Shown: positions 7,044 to 14,025, counted from the first letter of the stretch. The stretch is DNA of 16,668 bases from an uncultured Collinsella sp. (GCA_900552395.1 URZJ01000016.1:1-16668), one strand, 5' to 3'. Notes: generated from the letters alone by a model not told the origin. Numbers and translations are program-made.

Positions 7044-7174
7044 TTTCGGAAGTATGCGGCAAAATCTGAATAGGCCGAGCACACCGGATATATCCAAGCG
7101 CTGTACCTGCGGTTTTATTGGCGAAAAACCAGGATGTGCTCAAGAGTTCCGGAATTTGCCGCATACTTCCGAAA
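7044..7174. repeat. 131-base element bounded by a perfect 20-base inverted repeat
   Basis: TTTCGGAAGTATGCGGCAAA (7044-7063) has an exact reverse complement at 7155-7174, leaving a 91-base interior. The left end continues with ATCTGAATAGGCCGAGCA, which recurs downstream at 8334-8367. The element lies in the gene-free stretch 6992-7342. It has no convincing coding content; a small minus-strand ORF across it lacks a good start signal. It may be a miniature mobile element, a REP/BIME-like unit or a structured RNA. The remainder of the gap (7175-7342) is moderately AT-richer and holds the promoter region of the next gene, with no convincing -35/-10 pair. Confidence 0.7.
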
Positions 7175-7342
7175 ATGACGTCTCGGTGGCACCATAAATT
7201 GCCCTTGAAGCCCTGAGATAATGAACATATGTAGCCGTTTGCCGCGAAATACCGCCCGTTTATAGAACCCAACCCCTGCGCGTGCCATCCTTACGGTTGA
7301 ATAAATACACATCTATGGAATTACGTAAGAGAGGACCGTTCC

Positions 7343-8296
7343 ATGAGCTACGTTTGTGTTGCCGGCGGCGGCGTGTTGGGAAGCCAGATTGCCTTTCAGG
7401 CTGCCTACTGCGGCTTTGATGTAACGATTTGGCTGCGCAGCGAGGGCAGCATCGGCCGCACCCAGCCCAAGATCGATCACGTGCGCAAGGAGTACATCGC
7501 GGCAATCGAGGGCATGGCGGACGGTACGGGCGAGTGGTGCGCCGGTATCGCCGATGGCACCCAGCCCTTCGACAAGGAAGCGGCGCTCGCCGCCGTCGAG
7601 CGTGCCTACTCCACACTCAAGCTGGAGCTCGATCTTGCCAAGGCCGTGGCCGACGCCGACCTGGTCATCGAGTCTATGGCCGAGGACACCCAGGCAAAGA
7701 TCGACTTCTACAAGAAGCTCGCCCCGGTTCTGCCGCAAAAGACCGTCATCGTGACCAACTCATCCACGCTGCTGCCGAGCACCTTTGCCAAGTACACCGG
7801 CCGTCCCGAGAAGTACCTGTCGCTGCACTTTGCCAACTCCATCTGGAAGAACAACATGACCGAGGTCATGGCACAGGACCAAACCGACAAGCGCTACTTC
7901 GACGAGCTCGTCGACTTTGCCAACGATATCCGTATGCTTGCCCTGCCCGTCAACAAGGAAAAGAACGGCTACCTGCTCAATTCCATGCTGGTGCCGTGGC
8001 TGCTTTCGGGCCTTGACCTGTATGTCTCGGGCGTGAGTGACCCCAAGAGCATCGACCTCGCGTGGACGCGCGGCACCGGCGCTCCCAAGGGGCCGTTCCG
8101 CGTGTTCGACACCGTGGGCATCCAGACGGCGTACAACATCGTCATGCAGTACCAAAAGGTCCCGGGCTTGGTGAGCCCGCTGCTCAAGAAGATGATGATG
8201 CCCTACAACTTTAAGGCTATGGCGTCCGTCCTCAAGAAGATGCTCGACGAAGGTAAGCTGGGCGAAAGCTCGGGCGAGGGCTTCTTTACGTACTAA
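7343..8296 (+). CDS. 3-hydroxyacyl-CoA dehydrogenase (NAD-dependent)
   Basis: The product has 317 residues; start ATG 7343 follows the purine-rich GAGAGGA at 7330-7336. The enzyme interconverts 3-hydroxyacyl-CoA and 3-oxoacyl-CoA with NAD in the cytosol. The N-terminal Rossmann fold begins at once: VAGGGVLGSQIA with GxGxxG-type glycines at 8-13, then ADLVIESMAED near 104-115. The catalytic pattern of the family can be followed: Ser140 in TNSS, His162 in LHFANSIW, Glu174 twelve residues later, and Asn213 in LLNSML. The usual HFFNP signature is altered to HFANS, and the protein is longer than typical 3-hydroxybutyryl-CoA dehydrogenases (about 280), mainly through an insert around 55-80. The C-terminal helical domain with GTGAPKGPFRVFDTVG is present. 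It stands alone between two repeat-bearing gaps; with the activase upstream it hints at local acyl-CoA chemistry. The substrate chain length is unknown. Confidence 0.87.
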   Translation: MSYVCVAGGGVLGSQIAFQAAYCGFDVTIWLRSEGSIGRTQPKIDHVRKEYIAAIEGMADGTGEWCAGIADGTQPFDKEAALAAVERAYSTLKLELDLAKAVADADLVIESMAEDTQAKIDFYKKLAPVLPQKTVIVTNSSTLLPSTFAKYTGRPEKYLSLHFANSIWKNNMTEVMAQDQTDKRYFDELVDFANDIRMLALPVNKEKNGYLLNSMLVPWLLSGLDLYVSGVSDPKSIDLAWTRGTGAPKGPFRVFDTVGIQTAYNIVMQYQKVPGLVSPLLKKMMMPYNFKAMASVLKKMLDEGKLGESSGEGFFTY

Positions 8297-8333
8297 AAAT
8301 GATCTCTTGGGGGCGGAAGCGTTGAGGATCTAC

Positions 8334-8367
8334 GGTAGTATGCGACAAGATCTGAATAGGTCGAGCA
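8334..8367. repeat. Second copy of the dispersed repeat found at 7048-7081
   Basis: GGTAGTATGCGACAAGATCT and the following bases to 8367 match 7048-7081 with about four differences in 34 positions, in the same orientation. Weaker similarity continues to about 8400 (GCTGTA, GCG, TTG blocks). This copy lacks the right-hand inverted arm. It lies in the 270-base gap 8297-8566, which otherwise shows no gene apart from the leader ORF at 8527-8565. Confidence 0.65.
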
Positions 8368-8526
8368 AGAGCTGTAGCGCGCGTTGACGTTTGCCCAATA
8401 GAACGCAAAAATGCACCGTTCGCCGATACTCCTCTCGCGAGTGGTTGCCATATGGTTTGATGTTGGAAACATATGATTGCCGACAGGCCGTAGGTGACAT
8501 TCGCCATGATATCGGAGGTACCAAGT

Positions 8527-8565
8527 ATGTTTCGTGCTCCGTTAAACAAGTATCGGGCTGGCTGA
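8527..8565 (+). CDS. 12-codon leader ORF coupled to the next gene
   Basis: ATG 8527 has a near-ideal Shine-Dalgarno (GGAGG at 8514-8518, spacing 8) and encodes MFRAPLNKYRAG, ending at TGA 8563-8565. The next gene's ATG begins one base later (TGACATG) in a different frame and has no clear Shine-Dalgarno of its own. Translational coupling would explain how that gene is started. Alternatively the pair marks a lost frame. No regulatory run of a single amino acid is visible. Confidence 0.4.
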   Translation: MFRAPLNKYRAG

Positions 8566-8566
8566 C

Positions 8567-9016
8567 ATGAGCCGCCGTTTTGTCTCGATAACCGTTGCAG
8601 TGGTTTGCCTGGCGGTGCTTCTGGGCGCTATAGGGCAGTTCGCTATAAGTCGAGAAACATCCTATATGCAGGAATGTGCTTCCGAAGGCTTTGCCATTGA
8701 CGGTTACTATCGGGATGACGAAACAAGTCGGGAAACCCTGGCTTTTCTTGAGGAGGACAACTGTCGATGGCAGCTGGTCGACCAAGACGGAATCTGCACA
8801 GACGGGCAGTTTAAGCGTACGGATGACCCCAACATCCTGATATTAAAGAAGGAAAACGGCGAAGAATTCGGTACGGTCCACGTGGCGTATATTTCGCGCC
8901 GACGCGATCAGGGCTTGCTCTACCTATTTAGAGATACCAGGGTGACCCGTTTTTATCTGGTGAGTACCGGTCCGGCGTTTATAGTGGAGTCTGGCGATGT
9001 CGATGTGGAAAGTTGA
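8567..9016 (+). CDS. Small membrane-anchored protein of unknown function
   Basis: The product has 149 residues and I do not recognise a family. It begins with MSRRF and a hydrophobic segment at about 6-26 (VSITVAVVCLAVLLGAIGQFA), consistent with an uncleaved anchor or signal peptide, so the remaining approximately 120 residues are probably outside the membrane. That part is acidic and predicted to be mostly beta-strand, with Cys37, Cys66 and Cys77; NCRWQLVDQDGIC could hold a disulfide. There is no lipobox. ATG 8567 has no good Shine-Dalgarno and is probably reached by coupling from the leader ORF one base upstream. Base composition is lower in GC than the neighbours, which may indicate recent acquisition or weak expression. 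It converges on the DUF389 gene across a hairpin-rich gap. Confidence 0.65.
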   Translation: MSRRFVSITVAVVCLAVLLGAIGQFAISRETSYMQECASEGFAIDGYYRDDETSRETLAFLEEDNCRWQLVDQDGICTDGQFKRTDDPNILILKKENGEEFGTVHVAYISRRRDQGLLYLFRDTRVTRFYLVSTGPAFIVESGDVDVES

Positions 9017-9055
9017 TTCACGGCAATAAATCAGCGAGCGGAGCGCGGCCATGGA

Positions 9056-9114
9056 CCGCGTCACGCTATTTGCTCGTGGCCCGCGTCACGTCTGCGCCAT
9101 GTCGTGACTCGCGG
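9056..9114. terminator. Hairpin-rich convergent gap (candidate shared terminator region)
   Basis: CCGCGTCACG occurs at 9056-9065 and again at 9081-9090; CGTGACTCGCGG at 9103-9114 can pair with either (ten base pairs with a two-base bulge), so two alternative hairpins are possible. The gap separates convergent genes. No long T-run is seen on either strand, so terminator function is tentative. Confidence 0.35.
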
Positions 9115-9141
9115 CTGCGCGCATCCATCCCACGTCGCGTA

Positions 9142-10281
9142 TTACTGCACATCAAACTCCACGCGATCGAGCTCGGGCACATTGAGGTCGATGAGCTTGC
9201 GGGCTACACGGCGGTCGTGTGCCCCAAGCGCCTCGCTTGTCGTCACATGGGCGACAACCTCGCGCTCGACAAGGCCCTCCTCCTCGCCTTCGGTGGCCGA
9301 GGTCTCGACGGCAACGGTGTAATCCTTAAAGCCCGGCAGCACCGCGGCAAGCTCGCGCGTGGTTTCGGTGACGCCGTAACCGTCCTGCACGCCGACCTGC
9401 GCCGAGCCAATAGACCCCGCCGTCATAACGATGCAGGGGATGGCAAAGATCACCGTGCCCACGATGATGCGGCGGCGCACCTTGTGTGACAGCTCATCGA
9501 CCTCGGCGTTTTCCTCGGCGGTCACAATGCCGTCGCCGTTGAGGTCGCGCTTGAGCGGCACGCGCAAAAGAAGCAGCACGGCTTCGGCAGCCAGTGCGAT
9601 AAAGACCACGTTGATGCCAAACTCGTAGAGGGCCGAGAGAAACAGCGACCCGCTCGCGATGGCGATGCCATAGCCCGCCGCGCACAGGGGCGGCATGAGC
9701 GCGGTCGCCACGGCCACGCCGGCGATGAGCGTGGCGGGTTCCTGGTCGCGCGAGTTGCCCAGTCCGCCCGCAAAGCCGCCCGCGAGCGCGACGGCAAGGT
9801 CCCACATAGTCGGTGTCGAGTTGTCGATGATGGCGGCCGTGGTGGTGCCAAGGGGCGAGAGCTTAAAGTACAGCGTGGACGTGATTAGACAAAAGACCAT
9901 CTGCAGCGCGAGGCCGGCAATTGCCTCGACGGCAATCTCGCGGTCGAGCGTGGCAATGCCGTATGCCATGGCAAGGACCGAGCCCATGAGCGGGCAGATG
10001 AGCATGGCACCTACAATGGCGATATCCGAGTCGATATCGAGGCCGATGCTCGCGATCAACATGGCAATGATCAGGATGCATAAGTGTGAGCCAGTCAGGC
10101 GCGCCCCGTTTACAAAGCGCTTGCGAATCACGTGATAGGGCGCGCGTCCCTCGCGTATGTTGAACGCCTGCTTAAGGAAACGGGTGGCATTCTCCATGGC
10201 CTCGCTGTGTGCAGGGCGTATACCGTGACGACGATGATGACGCTCGCGCAGCCGCTTGATCTGTTGTTTGTCGAGTTCCAT
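9142..10281 (-). CDS. DUF389-family integral membrane protein
   Basis: The product has 379 residues; start ATG at 10281, with GAGGT five bases before it. DUF389 (TIGR00341-type) proteins are polytopic membrane proteins without a settled function. A strongly basic N-terminal segment of about 60 residues precedes about seven hydrophobic helices: roughly 64-80, 88-109, 121-138, 161-182, 185-205, 222-240 and 271-292. Family-typical stretches are visible: GAMLICPLMGSVLAMAYGIA and AGVAVATALMPPLCAAGYG. The C-terminal 85 residues are soluble and acidic. Between helices 6 and 7 lies DLNGDGIVTAEE (246-257), which matches the EF-hand calcium loop pattern D-x-N-x-D-G-x-V-x-x-x-E. The gene has its own promoter (10329-10357). 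It follows the OPT gene on the same strand, but a terminator separates the two. Confidence 0.88.
   Translation of the reverse strand: MELDKQQIKRLRERHHRRHGIRPAHSEAMENATRFLKQAFNIREGRAPYHVIRKRFVNGARLTGSHLCILIIAMLIASIGLDIDSDIAIVGAMLICPLMGSVLAMAYGIATLDREIAVEAIAGLALQMVFCLITSTLYFKLSPLGTTTAAIIDNSTPTMWDLAVALAGGFAGGLGNSRDQEPATLIAGVAVATALMPPLCAAGYGIAIASGSLFLSALYEFGINVVFIALAAEAVLLLLRVPLKRDLNGDGIVTAEENAEVDELSHKVRRRIIVGTVIFAIPCIVMTAGSIGSAQVGVQDGYGVTETTRELAAVLPGFKDYTVAVETSATEGEEEGLVEREVVAHVTTSEALGAHDRRVARKLIDLNVPELDRVEFDVQ
9511..9546 (-). other. EF-hand/dockerin-like calcium loop inside the DUF389 protein
   Basis: These 36 bases encode DLNGDGIVTAEE (residues 246-257). Ligand positions 1, 3, 5 and 12 are Asp246, Asn248, Asp250 and Glu257, with Gly at 6 and Val at 8, as in canonical EF-hand loops. 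It lies in the hydrophilic loop between helices 6 and 7. Calcium binding is inferred from the pattern only. Confidence 0.5.
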
Positions 10282-10328
10282 GCTTACCTCGTTTAGCTTC
10301 TGAGCCGCTTCTTGCGTCTGTCGTCTTT

Positions 10329-10357
10329 ACTCTACACCGCGTTAGGCGAGGTGTCAG
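10329..10357 (-). promoter_or_regulatory. Promoter of the DUF389 gene
   Basis: On the minus strand CTGACA (10352-10357, 5/6 to TTGACA) is followed after 17 bases by TAGAGT (10329-10334, 4/6 to TATAAT). The start codon is about 48 bases downstream of the -10. An imperfect dyad, TTG-A-CCTG / CAGG-A-CAA at 10368-10388, lies just upstream of the -35 and could be a regulator site. Confidence 0.5.
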
Positions 10358-10433
10358 ACAAGGTTTGTTGACCTGGAAGTCAGGACAATCGACATGGCTA
10401 AAACGCCGTGAGGATCATAAGAGTCAAATAGAC

Positions 10434-10471
10434 AAAAAAGCGCGGGGCCGGTTTGATTCCGACCCCGCGCT
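10434..10471 (-). terminator. Rho-independent terminator of the OPT transporter gene
   Basis: On the minus strand AGCGCGGGG (10463-10471) pairs with CCCCGCGCT (10439-10447). After one mismatch three more pairs (10459-10461 with 10449-10451) extend the stem. A run of six T (plus-strand AAAAAA, 10434-10439) follows. It lies 26 bases after the stop codon. Confidence 0.9.
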
Positions 10472-10496
10472 CTGCGCTGGTGCGTTGTTGTTCGGC

Positions 10497-12200
10497 CTAC
10501 CCCAGCAGGCTTAAGCCCACGGAGACAAACGCCAGGATAACGCCGACGATGGACTCGCCGCCGAGCAGGCCACTGGCAACGACCAGGCCCTGCTCCTGGA
10601 AGGCGGCATCCTTGGCGGCCTTCTCCTCGTCCGAAAGACTGGCAGTAGCGTCGCGGTGTGCGGCCCACTTATCGTAGGCAAGCTTGACGCAGGAGCCCAA
10701 GAAGGCCGTGAGCGACATGTAGAACGGCAGGTAGACGCCCAGGCCGATCATCATGGCAGGAATGCCGAGCCAGTACATGACGATGCCGGCGATAAAGCCG
10801 CCGGCAAACCACGGCACGCTCGGAATGCCCGAGACCATGGTGGCGACCACGCTTGCCTGTGCGGCCACGAAGCTTTTGTCGGGACCAAAGGCATCCGGAC
10901 CATAGGCGGTAACCAGCGCGACCATGACGGCCGCGGCGACCAGGGCGCCCACGATGCCGCCGATGGCCTGGCCGATCCACTGCGCACGCGGGTTGGTGCC
11001 CAGCACGGCGCCGGCCTTAAAGTCGTTCATGACGTCGCCCGCAAGGCCGCACGCCACGGCTACGATGCCGGCGATAAAGAACAGCTTGACCTGAGCGATC
11101 TGTGCGAAGGCAGCCACGATGAGCATGACGATGAGGCCAAAGATCTCCATGGGGTCGATGCCCGTCTGGCCGCAGCTCTGTGCGCTCATAATGGTAGTGA
11201 CAAAGGTGAACAGCGTCACGATGACGGCCGGAACGGGGCCAAGGTCGAGCGCGATGGCTACGATCACGGCGATGGCGGCAGCACCCAGGCCGATGATGCC
11301 GGCGTCGAGCTTAAGGGAGCCCGAGATGAGCGACTGCTCGTCGGTGTCGGTGGAGCTGTCGGCGGCAAGACCGCGGACGATACCGGCGACCTGCGGCAGG
11401 ATGTCCTTGAGGACGACGGCGACGCCAAAGCCCATCATGAGGCCCATGCCCAGGGACTTGACGATGCCCTGCGCAGTCACAACGTCGAACAGACCGGCAG
11501 CGGTGCCACCCACGATGATGCCAAAGTTGCCCAGCAGGGCGCCGGCAAACCAGAAGGCGACCGGGGCGAAGCCCACGAGGAAGCCGACGGAGAGCAGCAT
11601 GGGCGAGTTGTAGATGCCAAAGGTCACGCCGGGGATGTTGAGCGTGCATAGCATGCTGGGCACCACGCCCAGGGCGTCGCGAAGCACGCTGTAGATGCCT
11701 GCGATGGCCATGGAGCCAAAGAGCTGCTTGCCGGTCTTGCCGCCGGCCTCGGTCGCGCGCAGGGTCTGAGCTGCGGCGTTGCCGGTGGGGAACTCAAGCG
11801 CGGCATCCACGATAAAGTGACGGTGAATGAGTGCCGTGGCCAGCAGGCCCAGGATGGTGCCGGCGAGTGCCACGATAAACATGTCGAGCCAGCTAATCTG
11901 GTCGGCATAGCCCAGCATCCAGGCGCCCGGGATGGTAAACGCCAGGCCGCCGGCGACCATGGCGCCTGCGGACATGATGGTGTGGGTGACGTTTGCCTCG
12001 CTGAGGCTGGCGTTGCCCATGAGCTTAAGGAAGAACAGCGAGATGACGGCAGCGAAGACGATCGGCCAGGGGAGAGCGCCCATCTTGAGGGCGGTGTAGG
12101 CCGAGCTTGCCGTGATAATCACGCAGCCAAGGACGCCGATGACGACGCCGCGCAGCGTGAGTTGCCCGCGCATCGAGGCGCGGTTCGAGGGATTGCTCAT
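10497..12200 (-). CDS. OPT-family oligopeptide/metal-chelate transporter
   Basis: The product has 567 residues; start ATG 12200 follows AAAGGAG with spacing of 8. OPT proteins are secondary carriers in the cytoplasmic membrane for small peptides or metal chelates. The sequence is almost wholly hydrophobic, with about a dozen or more membrane helices. It shows the family opening LTLRGVVIGVLGCVIITASSAYTALKMG and the diagnostic EFPTGNAAAQTLRA near residues 136-149, plus a conserved GDVMNDFKAG segment in the second half. A short acidic stretch (SSTDTDEQS, about 280-288) breaks two helices. The C-terminus is hydrophobic (SVGLSLLG). Length agrees with bacterial OPT members (about 550-650). It is monocistronic: a strong terminator lies downstream and it has a roughly 105-base leader with stable hairpins upstream. 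It is divergent from the coaX remnant. The substrate cannot be read from the sequence. Confidence 0.88.
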   Translation of the reverse strand: MSNPSNRASMRGQLTLRGVVIGVLGCVIITASSAYTALKMGALPWPIVFAAVISLFFLKLMGNASLSEANVTHTIMSAGAMVAGGLAFTIPGAWMLGYADQISWLDMFIVALAGTILGLLATALIHRHFIVDAALEFPTGNAAAQTLRATEAGGKTGKQLFGSMAIAGIYSVLRDALGVVPSMLCTLNIPGVTFGIYNSPMLLSVGFLVGFAPVAFWFAGALLGNFGIIVGGTAAGLFDVVTAQGIVKSLGMGLMMGFGVAVVLKDILPQVAGIVRGLAADSSTDTDEQSLISGSLKLDAGIIGLGAAAIAVIVAIALDLGPVPAVIVTLFTFVTTIMSAQSCGQTGIDPMEIFGLIVMLIVAAFAQIAQVKLFFIAGIVAVACGLAGDVMNDFKAGAVLGTNPRAQWIGQAIGGIVGALVAAAVMVALVTAYGPDAFGPDKSFVAAQASVVATMVSGIPSVPWFAGGFIAGIVMYWLGIPAMMIGLGVYLPFYMSLTAFLGSCVKLAYDKWAAHRDATASLSDEEKAAKDAAFQEQGLVVASGLLGGESIVGVILAFVSVGLSLLG

Positions 12201-12236
12201 ATAAAACTCCTTTGCGTATATCCGCTTCCCCCGGGA

Positions 12237-12257
12237 GCGCCGTTACGGATACGGCGC
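12237..12257. promoter_or_regulatory. Perfect inverted repeat in the leader of the OPT gene
   Basis: GCGCCGT (12237-12243) and ACGGCGC (12251-12257) are perfectly complementary around a seven-base loop, and a second hairpin GCTTCCC..GGGAGC adjoins it (12224-12238). Both lie in the transcribed leader of the OPT gene if it starts at the -10 at 12311-12316. They could be an attenuator or RNA structure; there is no T-run. Confidence 0.4.
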
Positions 12258-12310
12258 GGGAAGTCGGGTTACCAAGGGCCGCCGCGTGAGCTCGCGTACG
12301 ACCGCGCATC

Positions 12311-12316
12311 AGTATA
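12311..12316 (-). promoter_or_regulatory. -10 element proposed for the OPT gene
   Basis: The minus strand reads TATACT, a 5/6 match to TATAAT, about 110 bases before the OPT start codon. No good -35 is visible at 16-18 bases, so an activator may be needed. Confidence 0.35.
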
Positions 12317-12359
12317 GCCGCAACCTAGCCATTTTGGGATGACTGGTTTAGGTAGGCGA

Positions 12360-12365
12360 TATACT
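12360..12365 (+). promoter_or_regulatory. -10 element proposed for coaX
   Basis: TATACT lies 27 bases before the coaX ATG; TTGGGA at 12335-12340 could be a weak -35 at a long spacing of 19. It is divergent from the -10 at 12311-12316. Confidence 0.35.
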
Positions 12366-12392
12366 GCTGGGCAGACGAAAGGAGCGCCGACG

Positions 12393-13244
12393 ATGCTTAA
12401 TGGGTGCGCATATATATTGACGGTCGACGTGGGCAACACGTTCATTCGCTTTGGCCTGTTTGCAGAGGATTCGGCCGCGGCGCAGGAATGTCCGCTTGCG
12501 ACATGCGAGATCACGACGCCGTCGAGCATTACGGCCGACGAGGCACGCATGCGACTTGTACAGGTCATGGGCGCGCTCGCCGCCGATGCAGGTGTGCCCG
12601 GGGTGCTTGCACCCGCCGCGGCCGTGCTGAGCTGTGTAGTCCCGGCGCTCGAGCGCCCTTGGAAGACGGCGCTTTCCCGCACCTGCACGGGGCGCGTGCT
12701 CACCGTGGGGCCGGGTCTCAAGACCGGCATGCCTGTGCACTACGATGACCCGGCCGAGATCGGTCCCGACCGCATCGCCGATGCCGTGGAGGCCCGCGCC
12801 GTCTAAGGCTCGCCGTGCATCGTGATCGACCTGGGCACGACGACCAATATCGAGGTCATCGACGCGCACGGTACCTTTGTGGGCGGCGTTATCGCGCCAG
12901 GCCTGGCCCTCGGCGCCCGTTCGCTTTCGGCGGCAGCAGCGCGCCTACCCCAGGTTGAGCCCTCGGCGCCAACGCACGTCATCGGACGCAACACGCGTGA
13001 GGCCATGCGCTCGGGTGTGGTTTTGGGCGAGGTAGCCCGCATCGACGGCATGCTCGACATGGTGCTTGCCGAGATGCGCGCGACCAAGGCCGCGGGGGAG
13101 GGCGACGTGCCCATCGTCATTACCGGCGACGACGCCGAGGCACTCGCGTCGCTGGTCGGTCACAGCCTGACGGTAGACGACGCACTGACGCTGCGGGGTC
13201 TCGCCGAGCTCTACCGTATCAACCAAAAACCCCGCCGCGTGTAA
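12393..13244 (+). pseudogene. coaX: Type III pantothenate kinase CoaX interrupted by an in-frame TAA
   Basis: The start is ATG 12393, eight bases after AAAGGAG (12378-12384). The same frame continues without shift to 13244 but is broken by TAA at 12804-12806 after 137 codons. Both halves together would give the usual CoaX length (about 283 residues). The first half has the ATP loop TVDVGNTFIRFGLF (about 10-23) and IGPDRIADAV with the catalytic Asp. After the stop come GSPCIVIDLGTTTNIEV and GGVIAPGLALGARSL, all typical of CoaX. The context ARAV-stop-GSP corresponds to the family's Tyr-Gly-x-Pro, so a single change of TAC or TAT to TAA explains it. CoaX makes 4'-phosphopantothenate, the first step to CoA. 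The rest of the frame is undamaged, so the lesion is recent, a sequencing error, or tolerated. The GTG at 12822 in the second half has no good Shine-Dalgarno, and that half alone lacks the P-loop. Confidence 0.85.
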
Positions 13245-13288
13245 AAGTGAGGGCGCCGGTGGGACAAACGCCTCCACCTTTCACCTGC

Positions 13289-13294
13289 TACAAT
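13289..13294 (+). promoter_or_regulatory. -10 element proposed for the dCMP deaminase gene
   Basis: TACAAT (5/6 match) lies 34 bases before the ATG, with no clear -35. An imperfect hairpin (about 13242-13280, AAAGTGAGGGCG with CGCCTCCACCTTT) precedes it and may end coaX transcription. Confidence 0.35.
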
Positions 13295-13328
13295 GGGTCA
13301 AACTATTGCGATTACGGAGGTGTCTGCC

Positions 13329-13853
13329 ATGTCGGACGATCTTCATCAAACTTCGTCAGGCAAACGCCTGGACGTCATTAGCTGGGACGAGTTCTTTATG
13401 AGCGTGGCCATCGCCGCGCAGCGCCGCAGCAAGGACCCCAACACGCAGGTGGGTGCGTGCATCGCCAGCACCAACCACCGCATCCTTTCGGTGGGCTACA
13501 ACGGTACGCCCTCGGCGCTCAACGACGACTTTTTCCCGTGGGGTACGAGCGACGACCCGCTACAGGACAAGCACAACTACGTGGTGCATGCCGAGGCCAA
13601 CGCCGTGCTCAACTACCGTGGCTCGCTCAAGGACCTCGAGGGTTCCACGGTTTACGTCACGCTGTTCCCGTGCCACGACTGCGCCAAGATTTTGGCGCAG
13701 GTGGGTGTGGGCGAGGTTGTCTACCTGGACAACAAGTACGCCGACACCGACGACGGCCGCATCAGCCGCCGCATTCTCGACTCCTGTGGCATCAGCTACC
13801 GCCAGGTTATCGTCGATGTTCACATCGGCACCGAGGGGCAGGCTCAGCAGTAG
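13329..13853 (+). CDS. dCMP deaminase (cytidine/deoxycytidylate deaminase family)
   Basis: The product has 174 residues. ATG 13329 is chosen because GGAGG (13316-13320) lies eight bases before it; the in-frame ATG at 13293 overlaps the proposed -10 and has no Shine-Dalgarno. The enzyme converts dCMP to dUMP with a catalytic zinc, feeding dTTP synthesis; close relatives are annotated ComEB. The zinc site is complete: His87 and catalytic Glu89 in HAEAN, and Cys115 and Cys118 in PCHDC. Substrate-pocket residues YNGTP (57-61) are those of dCMP deaminases rather than tRNA or cytidine deaminases. After the C-terminal helix the tail is short and polar. Size is within the family range of 150-180. The gap behind it (13854-14025) contains no gene. 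Confidence 0.92.
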   Translation: MSDDLHQTSSGKRLDVISWDEFFMSVAIAAQRRSKDPNTQVGACIASTNHRILSVGYNGTPSALNDDFFPWGTSDDPLQDKHNYVVHAEANAVLNYRGSLKDLEGSTVYVTLFPCHDCAKILAQVGVGEVVYLDNKYADTDDGRISRRILDSCGISYRQVIVDVHIGTEGQAQQ

Positions 13854-13987
13854 CGCGTGGCAACGCCAGCCGGCAACAAAAGGCAGCTAAAAGATCCCCG
13901 TCCCAAATTGACTGCTCGTGAAAGTCGTGTCCGCGCGCATGGATGGCTCGTGAGCGGGTACATGGCTGTAGTAACATAGCCCCTGTC

Positions 13988-14003
13988 CGCGGGCGTGCCC
14001 GCG
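13988..14003. promoter_or_regulatory. GC-rich perfect hairpin just before the NifU-type gene
   Basis: CGCGGGC (13988-13994) and GCCCGCG (13997-14003) are perfectly complementary. It lies 10 bases before the Shine-Dalgarno of the next gene, and TTATTGTG follows. It could terminate read-through from upstream or be an RNA structure in the leader. Its role is unknown. Confidence 0.4.
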
Positions 14004-14025
14004 TTATTGTGAGAAAGGAGCCCCT

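Noticed and set aside
7222..7234. GAACATATG as another LexA-like half site
   Set aside because: Only one half matches, the other side reads TAGCC, and no promoter is placed on it.
7039..7272. A 77-codon minus-strand ORF over the inverted-repeat element
   Set aside because: It lacks a good Shine-Dalgarno and its ending (RPIQILPHT) simply translates the dispersed repeat, which also appears in another frame near 8340; better explained as a repeat.
10656..11651. A 331-codon plus-strand frame opposite the OPT gene
   Set aside because: It is very rich in Asp, Gly and His with no family motif and lies wholly inside the OPT gene; a shadow frame.
12822..13244. The C-terminal half of coaX as an independent gene from GTG 12822
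   Set aside because: No Shine-Dalgarno, no P-loop, and it is in the same frame as the first half; a remnant is the simpler reading.
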